Source of the DNA: Petroclostridium sp. X23
Lineage (GTDB): Bacteria > Bacillota > Clostridia > SK-Y3
DNA length: 64,000 nt
Reading direction: 5' to 3'
Assembly: GCF_030013905.1 (NCBI RefSeq)
Contig: NZ_CP124862.1
Location: 3,723,051 to 3,787,050, forward strand
In this document: positions 51,274 through 60,150 of the stretch, one piece after another
How the letters are laid out: each line of letters starts with the position of its first letter
Position numbering within the stretch: the first letter of the stretch is position 1
Program-made: the position numbers and the translations under genes
The notes under the pieces: model-generated
The model's input: only the letters and a program-made list of their open reading frames with translations
Told to the model about the DNA's origin: nothing
Databases searched by the model: none

Positions 51274-52245
51274 ATGCAAATAGGAAATGTAAAGCTGCAA
51301 AACAATGTGTTTCTTGCACCAATGGCCGGTGTTACCGATTTGCCTTTTCGTTTGTTGTGCAAGGAACAAGGATGCGGTTTGGTATATACCGAAATGGTAA
51401 GCGCAAAGGGTTTGTATTACCAGGATAAAAAAACAGAAGTATTACTTCAAATAGATGATAGGGAGAAACCGGTAGCGGTGCAGATTTTCGGTTCGGATCC
51501 GGATATCATGGCTAGAATAGCTAATGATGCGGTGTCAACAGGAGCGAGTATTATAGATATTAATATGGGATGTCCGACACCCAAAATCATTAAGAATGGG
51601 GAAGGGTCGGCGCTAATGACCAATCCTGCATTGGTGGGCAGAATTGTAAAGACAGTATCGGGTGCCGTTGGTCTGCCTGTGACAGTAAAAATACGCAAGG
51701 GTTGGGATGCCAACACTGTCAATGCGGTAGAAATTGCTGCAATAGCGGAAGAGAACGGGGCGAAGGCAGTAACCGTACATGGGCGTACGCGGGAGCAGTT
51801 CTATAGTGGAAATGCAGACTGGGATATTATAAAAAAGGTAAAAGAGCGAGTAAGCATTCCGGTGATTGGGAATGGTGATATTTCAAACCCCGAGGATGCA
51901 AAAAAAATACTATTACATACTGGGTGTGACGGGATCATGATCGGCCGGGGCGCACAGGGGAATCCGTGGATTTTTAGCAGAGCCATCCATTATTTAAAAA
52001 CCGGAGAACTTCTGCCGGAACCGTCAGCTGAGCAAAAAATTCAGAAAGCCATCGAAAATGTGCGCCTGCTGGTTAAATACAAAGGTGAATATGTTGGAAT
52101 TAGAGAAGCCAGAAAGCATGTAGCATGGTATATAAAGGGATTGAGGAATGGGTCTCGCGTAAAAGAAGCGGTCAATAAAATTGTAACTGTTGATGAAATG
52201 GAAACATTGCTGTACCGGTTCATATCAGAGCAGCCAGATCTTTAA
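51274..52245 (+). CDS. dusB: tRNA-dihydrouridine synthase B
   Basis: FMN-dependent reductase that makes dihydrouridine in the tRNA D-loop. 323 residues. The start is VKLQNNVFLAPMAGVTDLPF. The catalytic Cys lies in INMGCPTPKIIKNGEGSALM, the FMN-binding VKIRKGWD and GNGDISNPEDA motifs follow, and the C-terminal helical tRNA-binding domain is present. ATG behind GGGAGG. A flavin enzyme directly after the riboflavin operon is a suggestive but not unusual neighbour. Confidence 0.95.
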   Translation: MQIGNVKLQNNVFLAPMAGVTDLPFRLLCKEQGCGLVYTEMVSAKGLYYQDKKTEVLLQIDDREKPVAVQIFGSDPDIMARIANDAVSTGASIIDINMGCPTPKIIKNGEGSALMTNPALVGRIVKTVSGAVGLPVTVKIRKGWDANTVNAVEIAAIAEENGAKAVTVHGRTREQFYSGNADWDIIKKVKERVSIPVIGNGDISNPEDAKKILLHTGCDGIMIGRGAQGNPWIFSRAIHYLKTGELLPEPSAEQKIQKAIENVRLLVKYKGEYVGIREARKHVAWYIKGLRNGSRVKEAVNKIVTVDEMETLLYRFISEQPDL

Positions 52246-52388
52246 TGAATAGTGAATAATGAATAGTGAATAATGAATAGTGAATAGTGAATAATGAATA
52301 GTGAATAGTGAATAATGAATAGTGAATAATGAATAGTGAATAGTATAGTGAATAGTATAGTGAATAGTATAGTGAATAGTATAGTGAA
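52246..52388 (+). repeat. Long heptad tract changing to a 12-bp period
   Basis: Begins at the dusB stop codon. About 14 units of TGAATAG/TGAATAA are followed by four copies of a 12-bp unit (TGAATAGTATAG). It is the longest tract of its kind in the window. The remaining gap to 52516 shows nothing else. Confidence 0.88.
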
Positions 52389-52516
52389 AGTGGGTGTGTT
52401 TTAGGCGCATCCTTTTTTTATGTTTAAATAGGTATTAAACTTGTGCGGGGATTGTGTTAAAATGATAGTTAATAAAGGCCAATAAAAATAATTGATGCAA
52501 GATAGGGGTGAATGCA

Positions 52517-53212
52517 TTGGATAAGAAGCAGATTTTTGTAGTAGAAGATGAGATGCATATTTGTGAGTTGATAAAATATAACTTGGAGAAGAACGGATTT
52601 GATGTGACCGTTTCCGAGACGGGAGAAGAATTATTAGTTAAACTTAAAGCCGGTAAACCGGATATGATTTTATTAGATTTGATGCTGCCGGGTATGGATG
52701 GTTTGGATGTCTGCAGGAAACTTCGTTCTATGGACGAGACGAAAAACATACCTATCATTATGCTTACCGCAAAAGGTGAAGAGTTCGATAGGGTGCTTGG
52801 TTTGGAAATGGGGGCGGATGATTATATCACAAAACCCTTCAGTGTGAGAGAATTGGTGGCTCGTATCAAAGCAGTGCTCAGAAGGTCTCATTATGAGCCG
52901 GAAGTTCAAAATGAAAACGGAACCATTCAGATTAAGGATATTATGATTCATTTAAATAAACGTGAAGTTTATAAGGGAACAAAACTGCTGCAGTTGACTT
53001 TAAAAGAATTTGAGTTATTAAGAATCTTAGCTGTTAATAAAGGACATGTACTATCTAGGGATGTACTTCTGGATAAAATATGGGGATATGATTATTGCGG
53101 GGAGACAAGGACTGTGGATGTTCATATCAGGCACTTAAGGAAGCTGCTTGAGGACGAAGCGGAAAATTATATTGAAACGGTACGGGGAGTCGGCTATAAG
53201 TTGAAAGAATAG
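52517..53212 (+). CDS. phoP: PhoP/PhoB-type response regulator
   Basis: OmpR-family DNA-binding response regulator, 231 residues. Receiver domain with VVEDEMHICELI, phosphoacceptor in DMILLDLMLPGMDG, MLTAKGEE and ITKPFSVREL. A C-terminal winged helix (about 130-230) carries LTLKEFELLRILAVN and the RTVDVHIRHLRKLLED recognition helix. TTG 52517 is chosen because AGGGGTG lies 6 nt upstream. It lies 12 nt before its sensor kinase. Assignment to phosphate control rests on the phoU neighbour. Confidence 0.88.
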   Translation: MDKKQIFVVEDEMHICELIKYNLEKNGFDVTVSETGEELLVKLKAGKPDMILLDLMLPGMDGLDVCRKLRSMDETKNIPIIMLTAKGEEFDRVLGLEMGADDYITKPFSVRELVARIKAVLRRSHYEPEVQNENGTIQIKDIMIHLNKREVYKGTKLLQLTLKEFELLRILAVNKGHVLSRDVLLDKIWGYDYCGETRTVDVHIRHLRKLLEDEAENYIETVRGVGYKLKE

Positions 53213-53224
53213 GGGTATAGGTCT

Positions 53225-54985
53225 ATGCAAAAGAAGATCATGATCAATTATGTCCTTATGATATTACTGGGAACCTTGATTACAGGAATTTTTTCTTACC
53301 AGGTGGCACAAAAACATTATACTTCGGAAGTAAAGAACAAGTTAACGGTGATTGGTCAACTGGTAAGAATGGAACTATTATCTATGGGTGTATCAAATGA
53401 TTATGAGGTGCTCAACAATGTAGCTTTAAAATATGGTGAAATTACAAAAACCAGGGTAACATTTGTGAGTAGGGAAGGAAAAGTGCTGGGGGATTCATCG
53501 ACAGATTATACAACGTTGGAAAACCATGCAAACCGCCCGGAAATCATACAAGCTTTTGAAAAAGGAACAGGTGAGAGTACTCGTTTTAGTACCTCCATCG
53601 GTACGTATTTGAAATATATTGCAATGCGTGTAGAATTAGAACCTGAAACCATCGTCGTGAGACTATCCATTCCAATAGATGATATTAATGACATCAGAAA
53701 GAAGATGGTTTCATATATCATATTCGGTATTTTAGTGGCGTTTGTTGCAGCCAGTCTTTTAGGAGTTCAATTTACCAATAAATTTACAAAGCCTATTAGG
53801 CAGCTATCCACTTTCGCTAAAAATATCGCTAGAGGAAATTTTAAAGGAACAATAAATATAGAAGCAACCAATGAAATCGGCGAGCTTGCCAAATCATTTG
53901 TATACATGAGAAATGAGCTGGATAAGACAATCACGCAGCTCTGGAAAAAGAATGTAGAGCTGGAGACTATTATAAACAGTATGATTGGCGGGTTGATCGC
54001 GTTAGACAAAGATAACCGGGTCATGCTTATCAATAAAACTGCGATAGAAATGTTTGATATTACCAATAAGAAAATTATAGGTGAAAATATTCTTCTTGTA
54101 ATTCGAAATCATGTGTTTAACCAATTTCTAAGACAATACAATGATTCTTTTGAAGACGAAAAGCAGCAAATGCTGGATATTCAGTATGATGACAGATATT
54201 ATAAGGTTTACCGTTCGCCCATTGGCGAAAAAACCGAGAAGGCTCAAGTCATGGGGACCCTGATTATCATTCAGGATGTTACAAACATAAAAAAGCTGGA
54301 GCAAATGCGCAGTGACTTTGTATCCAATGTTACCCATGAATTAAAAACTCCTCTTACGTCAATAAAAGGTTTTATTGATACCCTTAAAAACGGTGCGATT
54401 CATGATGAGGATGTTGCGGAGCGATTTCTTGATATCATTGATATAGAGGCAGAACGGCTAACTACGCTGATTGAGGATATTCTCGAACTGTCAGAAATTG
54501 AAACCATGAAACAAGATGTCCGTATCGATGACTATGATTTACATGATATTATTGAAGAAGCAATGAATGTGGTATTTCAAAGTGCAGCTAAGAAGAATAT
54601 CCGGATAAAGCATCATGTAGACCCACAAATTTCTAAAGTTCGCGTAAATAAGGACAGATTAAAGCAAATGCTAATTAATTTAATAGATAACGGCATAAAG
54701 TATAACAACCCCGGAGGAATTGTAGAAATAACATGCGTAAAGATTGGAAAAACAGTAGAATTTCATATTACCGACAGTGGAATAGGGATTTCGAAAGAGC
54801 ATATTCCAAGGCTGTTTGAACGTTTTTACAGAGTAGATAAAGGCCGCTCACGAAATCAAGGGGGAACCGGTTTGGGATTATCCATTGTAAAGCATATTGT
54901 TAACCTGTATAATGGTGAATTAAATGTTGAGAGTGAAGTAGGAAAAGGGACTGAGTTTATAATCCGGCTGCCAATAGCGATTTGA
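53225..54985 (+). CDS. phoR: PhoR-type sensor histidine kinase
   Basis: 586 residues. TM1 (about 7-27), an extracytoplasmic sensor of about 130 residues, TM2 (about 165-185), HAMP (to about 240), a PAS domain (about 250-350; INSMIGGLIALDKDNRVMLI), HisKA with the phosphorylated His in NVTHELKTPLTSIKGF, and HATPase with INLIDNGIKYNNPGG and GTGLGLSIVKHIVNLY. This is the standard Firmicute PhoR layout. ATG behind AGGGGTATAGG. Confidence 0.9.
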   Translation: MQKKIMINYVLMILLGTLITGIFSYQVAQKHYTSEVKNKLTVIGQLVRMELLSMGVSNDYEVLNNVALKYGEITKTRVTFVSREGKVLGDSSTDYTTLENHANRPEIIQAFEKGTGESTRFSTSIGTYLKYIAMRVELEPETIVVRLSIPIDDINDIRKKMVSYIIFGILVAFVAASLLGVQFTNKFTKPIRQLSTFAKNIARGNFKGTINIEATNEIGELAKSFVYMRNELDKTITQLWKKNVELETIINSMIGGLIALDKDNRVMLINKTAIEMFDITNKKIIGENILLVIRNHVFNQFLRQYNDSFEDEKQQMLDIQYDDRYYKVYRSPIGEKTEKAQVMGTLIIIQDVTNIKKLEQMRSDFVSNVTHELKTPLTSIKGFIDTLKNGAIHDEDVAERFLDIIDIEAERLTTLIEDILELSEIETMKQDVRIDDYDLHDIIEEAMNVVFQSAAKKNIRIKHHVDPQISKVRVNKDRLKQMLINLIDNGIKYNNPGGIVEITCVKIGKTVEFHITDSGIGISKEHIPRLFERFYRVDKGRSRNQGGTGLGLSIVKHIVNLYNGELNVESEVGKGTEFIIRLPIAI

Positions 54986-55033
54986 GCAAATAGCTGTGGA
55001 ATAAAAACGTAGGCCCCCAATGAATATGAATTA

Positions 55034-55050
55034 TTTACAAAAACTTAACA
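55034..55050 (+). promoter_or_regulatory. Tandem PhoP box upstream of phoU
   Basis: TTTACA and TTAACA in direct repeat, starts 11 bp apart, the Bacillus PhoP-box pattern (TTAACA-like repeats, one helical turn). A TATAAT at 55082-55087 has no -35 consensus, which fits an activator-dependent promoter. Confidence 0.55.
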
Positions 55051-55133
55051 CGCAAGAAAATATATAGTAATATTGGCGGTGTATAATATGAAGGAACAGT
55101 GAAATAATAAAAGTTCTTCAAGGAGAGAGGCCG

Positions 55134-55793
55134 ATGGCTACAAGGCATGTATTTGATGAGAATTTGCGGCAGTTGCATTTGGACGTTGTGAGGATGGCGA
55201 GCTTAGTGGAAAAGTCGATAGAAGAGGCTATTCATGCGTTAAAGCAGAAAGATAAAGAATTGGCGCAACGGGTTATTGAACAAGATGACCAAATTGATGA
55301 GATGGAAAGAACCATAGAAACAAAATGTATTAAGTTGATTGCAACCCAACAGCCTATCGCTAAAGACCTAAGGCTTATTACCTCCATACTCAAGATGATT
55401 ACTGACCTTGAAAGAATTGCAGACCATTCGGCGGATATTAGTGAGCTAATATTACAAATCGCCGATGAAGAATATATCAAACCACTCATTGATATACCTA
55501 AAATGGCTAAAACCGCCCGTGAAATGGTTAAGAATGCCATAGATGCATATATCAATAATGACGTAGCGGCTGCGCAGCAAGTATGTATGAAGGATAAAGA
55601 GGTAGATGATTATTTTGAGTTGATTGTTGATGATCTTCAACAGTTGATGAGAAAAAATCCGCAATGTATCAATCAGGCAACCATATTTATATTAATTGTA
55701 AAGTATATCGAAAAAATCGCTGATCATGCTACGAATATTGGGGAATGGGTAATTTATATTATTACGGGGCAGCATGAAAGTTTGAATGGATAG
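55134..55793 (+). CDS. phoU: Phosphate signalling protein PhoU
   Basis: 219-residue all-helical protein with two PhoU repeats (1-105 and 115-215). The metal-binding E/DxxxD patterns are seen in KIIADHSADISEL-like sequence (RIADHSADISELILQIAD) and KYIEKIADHATNIGEW. It dampens PhoR signalling through the Pst transporter. Here no pst genes accompany it. ATG behind AAGGAGAG. Confidence 0.94.
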   Translation: MATRHVFDENLRQLHLDVVRMASLVEKSIEEAIHALKQKDKELAQRVIEQDDQIDEMERTIETKCIKLIATQQPIAKDLRLITSILKMITDLERIADHSADISELILQIADEEYIKPLIDIPKMAKTAREMVKNAIDAYINNDVAAAQQVCMKDKEVDDYFELIVDDLQQLMRKNPQCINQATIFILIVKYIEKIADHATNIGEWVIYIITGQHESLNG

Positions 55794-55804
55794 ACCGGAA
55801 AAAA

Positions 55805-55862
55805 TGTACAATGGACAATGTACAATGGACAGTGAATAACGAATAGTGATGAATGGACATGA
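55805..55862 (+). repeat. Heptad tract (ACAATGG then TGAATAR)
   Basis: Four TACAATG/GACAATG units, then GTGAATAAC, GAATAGTGATGAAT and GGACATGAG variants. The order of unit types is the reverse of that at 5970. Confidence 0.75.
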
Positions 55863-55955
55863 GTGATTCGATGATTTAAGATGACCAATCAGCACTTTTT
55901 CAGTAGTCACAGTTTGTCAATCTTTTTATAATCAATCAAGTTATTATAGTTAATG

Positions 55956-56017
55956 TAGGGGCAGGCCTTGTGTCTGCCCGAGCTATGCTCTGTGGGCAGA
56001 CACGAGGCCTGCCCCTA
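55956..56017. repeat. Large palindrome, TAGGGGCAGG family
   Basis: A 24-bp inverted repeat with one wobble (left arm starts TAGGGGCAGGCC, right arm ends GGCCTGCCCCTA) and a 14-nt loop. No T-run follows. Related to the elements at 49147 and 58782. Confidence 0.8.
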
Positions 56018-56109
56018 GCCCTGACCGGATTTTCGAGCGCCATTACTTTTTCGATGGTTCTGAAGAAATGCTGAAAAGCTTAATTCGGTAACAATGGTAA
56101 TAATAACTG

Positions 56110-56155
56110 TTGACAAATAAATAAATATGCGCTAAAATCATACTAAACATATAGG
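56110..56155 (+). promoter_or_regulatory. metIC promoter with adjoining putative operator
   Basis: TTGACA, 17-bp spacer, TAAAAT (56110-56138). ATACTAAACATATAGG (56140-56155) follows immediately over the expected transcription start. The same 16 bases recur exactly at 58883 and with one change at 58967. Confidence 0.65.
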
Positions 56156-56229
56156 AATAATTAGATATTAAAATAATTTATAATGTTCTTGTAAAGACTG
56201 ACATAAAAGAATGAAATTTAATATGGCAC

Positions 56230-56330
56230 ACTTATCAAGAGAGGTGGAGGGAGCGGCCCTGTGAAGCCCGGCAACCAGCATGAAGCATTGGTGCCAAATC
56301 CGTCAGAAGAAATTCTGGAAGATGAGAAGA
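56230..56330 (+). ncRNA. SAM-I riboswitch (S box)
   Basis: Conserved S-box blocks in order: CTTATCAAGAGAGGTGGAGG, GAAGCCCGGCAACC, GGTGCCAAATCC, and GATGAGAAG closing the P1 helix. SAM binding should favour the terminator downstream and switch metIC off. Confidence 0.96.
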
Positions 56331-56331
56331 G

Positions 56332-56369
56332 ACCTCCTATTCTCAATTGCAGGATAGGAGGTTTTGTTT
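56332..56369 (+). terminator. SAM-riboswitch terminator
   Basis: ACCTCCTATTCT pairs with AGGATAGGAGGT (one wobble), followed by TTTTGTTTTATTT. Confidence 0.9.
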
Positions 56370-56399
56370 TATTTATTTTGATGAAAGGGGAACACATTA

Positions 56400-57551
56400 A
56401 TGAAAATCGAAACTATTGTTGCGCAAGCAGGGATTGGCGCTGACCCGGAGAAAGGCTCTATTAGCGTTCCGATATACCATAGTACGACTTTCCGTCATCC
56501 GGCGTTAGGCGTATCCACCGGGTATGATTACAGCAGAACCGCTAATCCCACCCGAAAGGTACTGGAAGATACTGCCGCGTTATTGGAAGAAGGATGTAGA
56601 GGCTATGCCTTTTCAACGGGTATGGCAGCTGTAACGGCAGTATTGATGCTTTTATCCCCAGGCGATCATCTTATCGTGTCCGACGATTTATATGGAGGCA
56701 CATATAGATTATTGGAAAAAGTTTTTGGCAGATATGGGGTTACCGCCCGTTATATAGATACTTCAGATCTTAGCAAGGTAGCCGAGGCAATTGACCCAGG
56801 TAAAACAAAAGCGATATTTATTGAGAGTCCCTCCAATCCGCTGATGAAAATCACTGATATTACAGGGGTTGCTTCTCTTGCGAAAAGTAATAATATGTTA
56901 ACAATTGTAGATAATACTTTCATGACGCCTTACTTGCTGCAGCCTATCAAGATGGGCGCAGACATTGTACTGCATAGCGCAACGAAGTATCTTGGAGGAC
57001 ATAACGATGTTCTTGGAGGGATTGTGGTAGCTGCTAACCCTGAAATATGTGAAAAAATAGGTTTTATTCAAAACTCAACAGGGAATGTACTAGGGCCGCA
57101 GGATAGTTGGCTGATTATTAGAGGCATTAAGACGCTGGCTTTAAGGATGGAACGGCAGCAAGAAAATGCTTTGAAGATCGCCAACTGGCTTAATGAAAGA
57201 CCTGAGGTCAGTAAAGTATATTATCCAGGCATAGCGGCACATGCCGGGCATGAGATATTGAAGACACAAGCAAAGGGATTTGGTGCCATGGTTTCATTCA
57301 AAGTGACAGATACCGCATTTGTGGAGAAAATAGTCAATGGTGTTAAACTGATTTCTTTCGCAGAAAGTCTTGGAGGAGTAGAAAGCCTCATTACCTATCC
57401 TGCCAAGCAGACACACGGTGATATTCCAAAGGAAATCAGAGATCAGATTGGCGTGACCGAGGACTTGTTAAGATTCTCGGTAGGGATAGAGGATGCGGAT
57501 GACTTAATATACGATTTGAAACAAGCTATAGAGGGAGGAAACAGTATATGA
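56400..57551 (+). CDS. metI: Cystathionine gamma-synthase / O-acetylhomoserine thiolyase
   Basis: 383-residue PLP enzyme of the Cys/Met metabolism family. YDYSRTANPTR, GYAFSTGMAAVTAV, the PLP lysine in LHSATKYLGGHNDVLGG, and the substrate-binding SLGGVESLITYPA are present. The arrangement S box, then this gene, then a metC-like gene matches Bacillus metI-metC. ATG with AAAGGGGAAC upstream. The stop overlaps the next start by ATGA. Confidence 0.9.
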   Translation: MKIETIVAQAGIGADPEKGSISVPIYHSTTFRHPALGVSTGYDYSRTANPTRKVLEDTAALLEEGCRGYAFSTGMAAVTAVLMLLSPGDHLIVSDDLYGGTYRLLEKVFGRYGVTARYIDTSDLSKVAEAIDPGKTKAIFIESPSNPLMKITDITGVASLAKSNNMLTIVDNTFMTPYLLQPIKMGADIVLHSATKYLGGHNDVLGGIVVAANPEICEKIGFIQNSTGNVLGPQDSWLIIRGIKTLALRMERQQENALKIANWLNERPEVSKVYYPGIAAHAGHEILKTQAKGFGAMVSFKVTDTAFVEKIVNGVKLISFAESLGGVESLITYPAKQTHGDIPKEIRDQIGVTEDLLRFSVGIEDADDLIYDLKQAIEGGNSI

Positions 57552-58681
57552 AATACGGTACAAAAATATTACACAATGGTAATGAAGTGGACGCCCATAC
57601 CGGGGCAATCAGCATTCCTATTTATCAAGCTTCCACATATCATCAGCACGATATAGAGCAGCCGGGAAAATATGATTACGGCCGGTCCGGTAATCCTACA
57701 AGAGAAGCACTGGAGAAAACAGTAGCAGCGCTGGAAGGAGGACGTTACGGATATGCTTTCTCATCGGGAATCGCTGCGGTATCGTCAGTGTTATCGATAT
57801 TCCGTCCCGGAGACCATATTATCGCTCCGGAAGATATCTATGGGGGGACTTACCGTATGCTCACGAGTTTTTTCACTGAGTTTGGAATAGAGGTAAGTTT
57901 TGTGGATATGCAGGATGCCAATCATATCGAAGCTGCTGTCAAGGATCATACGAAGGCAATCTTCCTGGAAACTCCGTCCAATCCTTTATTAAAAATTGCG
58001 GATTTGAAGGCTGCCGTGGACATAGCGAAAAAACATGGTTTAATTACTATGATCGACAATACTTTCATGTCACCTTACCTTCAGCGTCCGTTGGAATTAG
58101 GGATAGATATTTCCATCCACAGCGCCACAAAATTTCTGGGAGGTCATAGCGATGTAATCGGCGGAGTGGTTGTTACCGACCGCGAAGATCTTGCTAAAAA
58201 GATATACTTTGTTCAAAATGGCTACGGGGCAATACTGGGGCCTCATGATTGCTGGCTGCTGCATAGAGGGATTAAGACGTTAAGGGCCAGGATGGAAATG
58301 CAGCAAAAATCAGCGGGAGAAATCGCAAAATGGCTTCAGCAGCAATCTTGGGTGGAAGAGGTTTATTACCCTGGATTAGAATCCCATAAGGGTTTTCATA
58401 TTCATGCCGGTCAGGCATCAGGCGCCGGTGCGGTGCTTTCATTTAAAGCGGTTTCTGAAGAAGTTACAAAGGCAATTATGAAGAATGTTAAGCTATGGGC
58501 AGTGGCTGTCAGTCTGGGAGGAGTAGAGTCCATATTGTCGTATCCTGTAAAGATGTCTCATGCTGCCATGCCTGAAGTAGAGAGGGAAAGATTGGGCATT
58601 ACCAATACATTAATCCGGCTTTCTGTGGGATTGGAAGAAGCTGATGACTTAATGGAAGACCTCGCTAGAGGAATATCATGA
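57548..58681 (+). CDS. metC: Cystathionine beta-lyase
   Basis: 377-residue paralogue of the preceding enzyme, about half identical by eye. YDYGRSGNPTREALE, PLP lysine in IHSATKFLGGHSDVIGG and SLGGVESILSYPVKMSHA are intact. Expected to cleave cystathionine to homocysteine, completing transsulfuration towards methionine; a gamma-lyase activity (cysteine to sulfide) cannot be excluded by sequence alone. GAGGGAGG ribosome binding site inside metI; translationally coupled. Confidence 0.88.
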   Translation: MKYGTKILHNGNEVDAHTGAISIPIYQASTYHQHDIEQPGKYDYGRSGNPTREALEKTVAALEGGRYGYAFSSGIAAVSSVLSIFRPGDHIIAPEDIYGGTYRMLTSFFTEFGIEVSFVDMQDANHIEAAVKDHTKAIFLETPSNPLLKIADLKAAVDIAKKHGLITMIDNTFMSPYLQRPLELGIDISIHSATKFLGGHSDVIGGVVVTDREDLAKKIYFVQNGYGAILGPHDCWLLHRGIKTLRARMEMQQKSAGEIAKWLQQQSWVEEVYYPGLESHKGFHIHAGQASGAGAVLSFKAVSEEVTKAIMKNVKLWAVAVSLGGVESILSYPVKMSHAAMPEVERERLGITNTLIRLSVGLEEADDLMEDLARGIS

Positions 58682-58781
58682 TACAGTAACTTCTAAGGTT
58701 GCAATTAAGTGAAATATGTAGATGGTGAGCTTTACATGTACAATCTGGCAAGTTATATAGAATGCTAACAGCTAAGCTTTG

Positions 58782-58853
58782 GTAGGGGTGGATTCCATAT
58801 CCACCCGAATAAGTTATCGGAGTATTCAAGGGCAGATATGAAATCTGTGCGCA
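58782..58853. repeat. Palindromic element, GTAGGGG family, second copy
   Basis: GTAGGGGTGGAT and ATCCACCC hairpin followed by GCAGAT/ATCTGTGC, with the same two-hairpin plan and left flank as 49147-49219. The sequences differ at compensating positions, so the stems are conserved. Confidence 0.7.
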
Positions 58854-58882
58854 CAATAGAAATGCTAAATATATTTTAATCC

Positions 58883-58980
58883 ATACTAAACATATAGGGA
58901 TTTAAGATATTATTCTGAAAAACTATTGACATTATTACTGACTCTGTGTAAAATAGGTATCAATACATAGTAAACATATA
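58883..58980 (+). promoter_or_regulatory. liv operon promoter with two putative operator copies
   Basis: TTGACA, 17-bp spacer, TAAAAT (58926-58954). ATACTAAACATATAGG at 58883-58898 lies upstream and ATAGTAAACATATA at 58967-58980 downstream of the start. The shared sequence also sits at the metIC start site, suggesting one regulator for both. Confidence 0.6.
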
Positions 58981-59009
58981 AAAATACTATGAAATAGGAG
59001 GGTGTTCTC

Positions 59010-60140
59010 ATGAACAAGAAAATTATTATAATTACTATACTAAGTCTGATGCTGGTATTGGCCGGATGCAGCACACAAGAGACAAAATCCGTATCACAAG
59101 AACAAATCAACATTGCAGTAGCAGCACCATTTACCGGAGATTACGCACAGTATGGAGAAAGTTTTAAAAAGGCAATCGATCTACATGTCAAATCCATCAA
59201 TGAAAAAGGCGGAGTCAAAGGCGCTAAAATCAATATAGAAATATTTGACGATAAAAATGATGCGAAAGAAGCAACAAATATCGCGCAGAAGCTTGTATCC
59301 GATAAGAAGTTTTCTGCCGTAATCGGACATTTTGGAAGCACGCCGAGTATGGCGGCAGCACCTATTTACTTAAAAGGCGGATTGGTAGAATTCTCACCTA
59401 CTTCATCACATCCGGAGTTTACATCTCAAGGTGAGTATATGTTCAGAAATATCAATACGCAGGCAATCGAAGGGCCTATCCTTGCAGAATATGCAGTGAA
59501 TTCCTTAAATAAGAAGAAGATTGCAGTCATATATATCAACAATGATTGGGGTGTAGTAACAAAAGATAAATTCGAAGGAAAAGCAAAAGCATTAGGTGCG
59601 GATATCGTTGCCTCAGAACCGTTTATAGGCGGGCAAACAAAGGATTTTACACCGACGTTGACCAAGATAAAAGAGTTGCAGCCTGATTTATTGTTTATCG
59701 CGGCCATGTATTCGGATACAGGACTCATCTTACAGCAGGCAAAGCAGTTGCAATTTGATGTTACCATATTGGGACCGAGTTCTTTAAACAATGAGCAATT
59801 AATCAAGATGGCAGGCGAAGCGGCAGAAGGTGTATACCTTACAAGTAACTTTTTCCCGCAGGATCCGAGTGAAAAAGTAAAGAGCTTTGTTGAAGCATAC
59901 AAACAAGCTTATGGTGTAGAACCGGATCAATTTGCCGCAGTTGCATACGATACAATCGGAATACTTGCACAAGCGATAGAAGTTGGTGGTACCGATAGAA
60001 AAGCCATCCGCGATGCCCTTGCACAAGTGAAAGATTACGATGGGATTACCGGCAAGACCAGCTTTAATGAAAATAGAGATGTTGAAAAAGAAGTGGTAGT
60101 TTTAAAAATTGAGGGCGGCAAGTTTATGTTAGTAGAATAA
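59010..60140 (+). CDS. livJ: Branched-chain-type amino-acid ABC transporter, substrate-binding lipoprotein
   Basis: 376-residue type I periplasmic-binding-fold lipoprotein. Lipobox VLAGC (Cys near residue 20), then INIAVAAPFTGDYAQYGESF, IEIFDDKNDAKEATNIAQKL, VIGHFGSTPSMAAAPIY and NDWGVVTKDKFEGKAKALGA, all LivJ/Leu-Ile-Val-binding features. The ligand could be another amino acid; the met neighbourhood and downstream hydrolase hint at a sulfur compound. ATG behind AGGAGGG. First gene of the liv operon. Confidence 0.9.
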   Translation: MNKKIIIITILSLMLVLAGCSTQETKSVSQEQINIAVAAPFTGDYAQYGESFKKAIDLHVKSINEKGGVKGAKINIEIFDDKNDAKEATNIAQKLVSDKKFSAVIGHFGSTPSMAAAPIYLKGGLVEFSPTSSHPEFTSQGEYMFRNINTQAIEGPILAEYAVNSLNKKKIAVIYINNDWGVVTKDKFEGKAKALGADIVASEPFIGGQTKDFTPTLTKIKELQPDLLFIAAMYSDTGLILQQAKQLQFDVTILGPSSLNNEQLIKMAGEAAEGVYLTSNFFPQDPSEKVKSFVEAYKQAYGVEPDQFAAVAYDTIGILAQAIEVGGTDRKAIRDALAQVKDYDGITGKTSFNENRDVEKEVVVLKIEGGKFMLVE

Positions 60141-60150
60141 AAAAAGATGA

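Larger units (their letters stand above)
55794..56229 (+). other. Gene-free stretch between phoU and the SAM riboswitch
   Basis: About 435 bases with a heptad tract, a 24-bp-arm palindrome, a promoter and a putative operator (listed). Nothing else recognisable. Confidence 0.7.
58682..59009 (+). other. metC-livJ intergenic region
   Basis: About 330 bases with a GTAGGGG-family element, two copies of the putative operator and a consensus promoter (listed). No coding potential. Confidence 0.7.

Noticed and set aside
52225..52410. 61-codon minus-strand frame with the same repeat peptide
   Set aside because: Repeat artefact as above.
56261..56443. 60-codon frame overlapping the SAM riboswitch
   Set aside because: The aptamer and terminator explain the sequence, and the frame overlaps the metI start in another frame.
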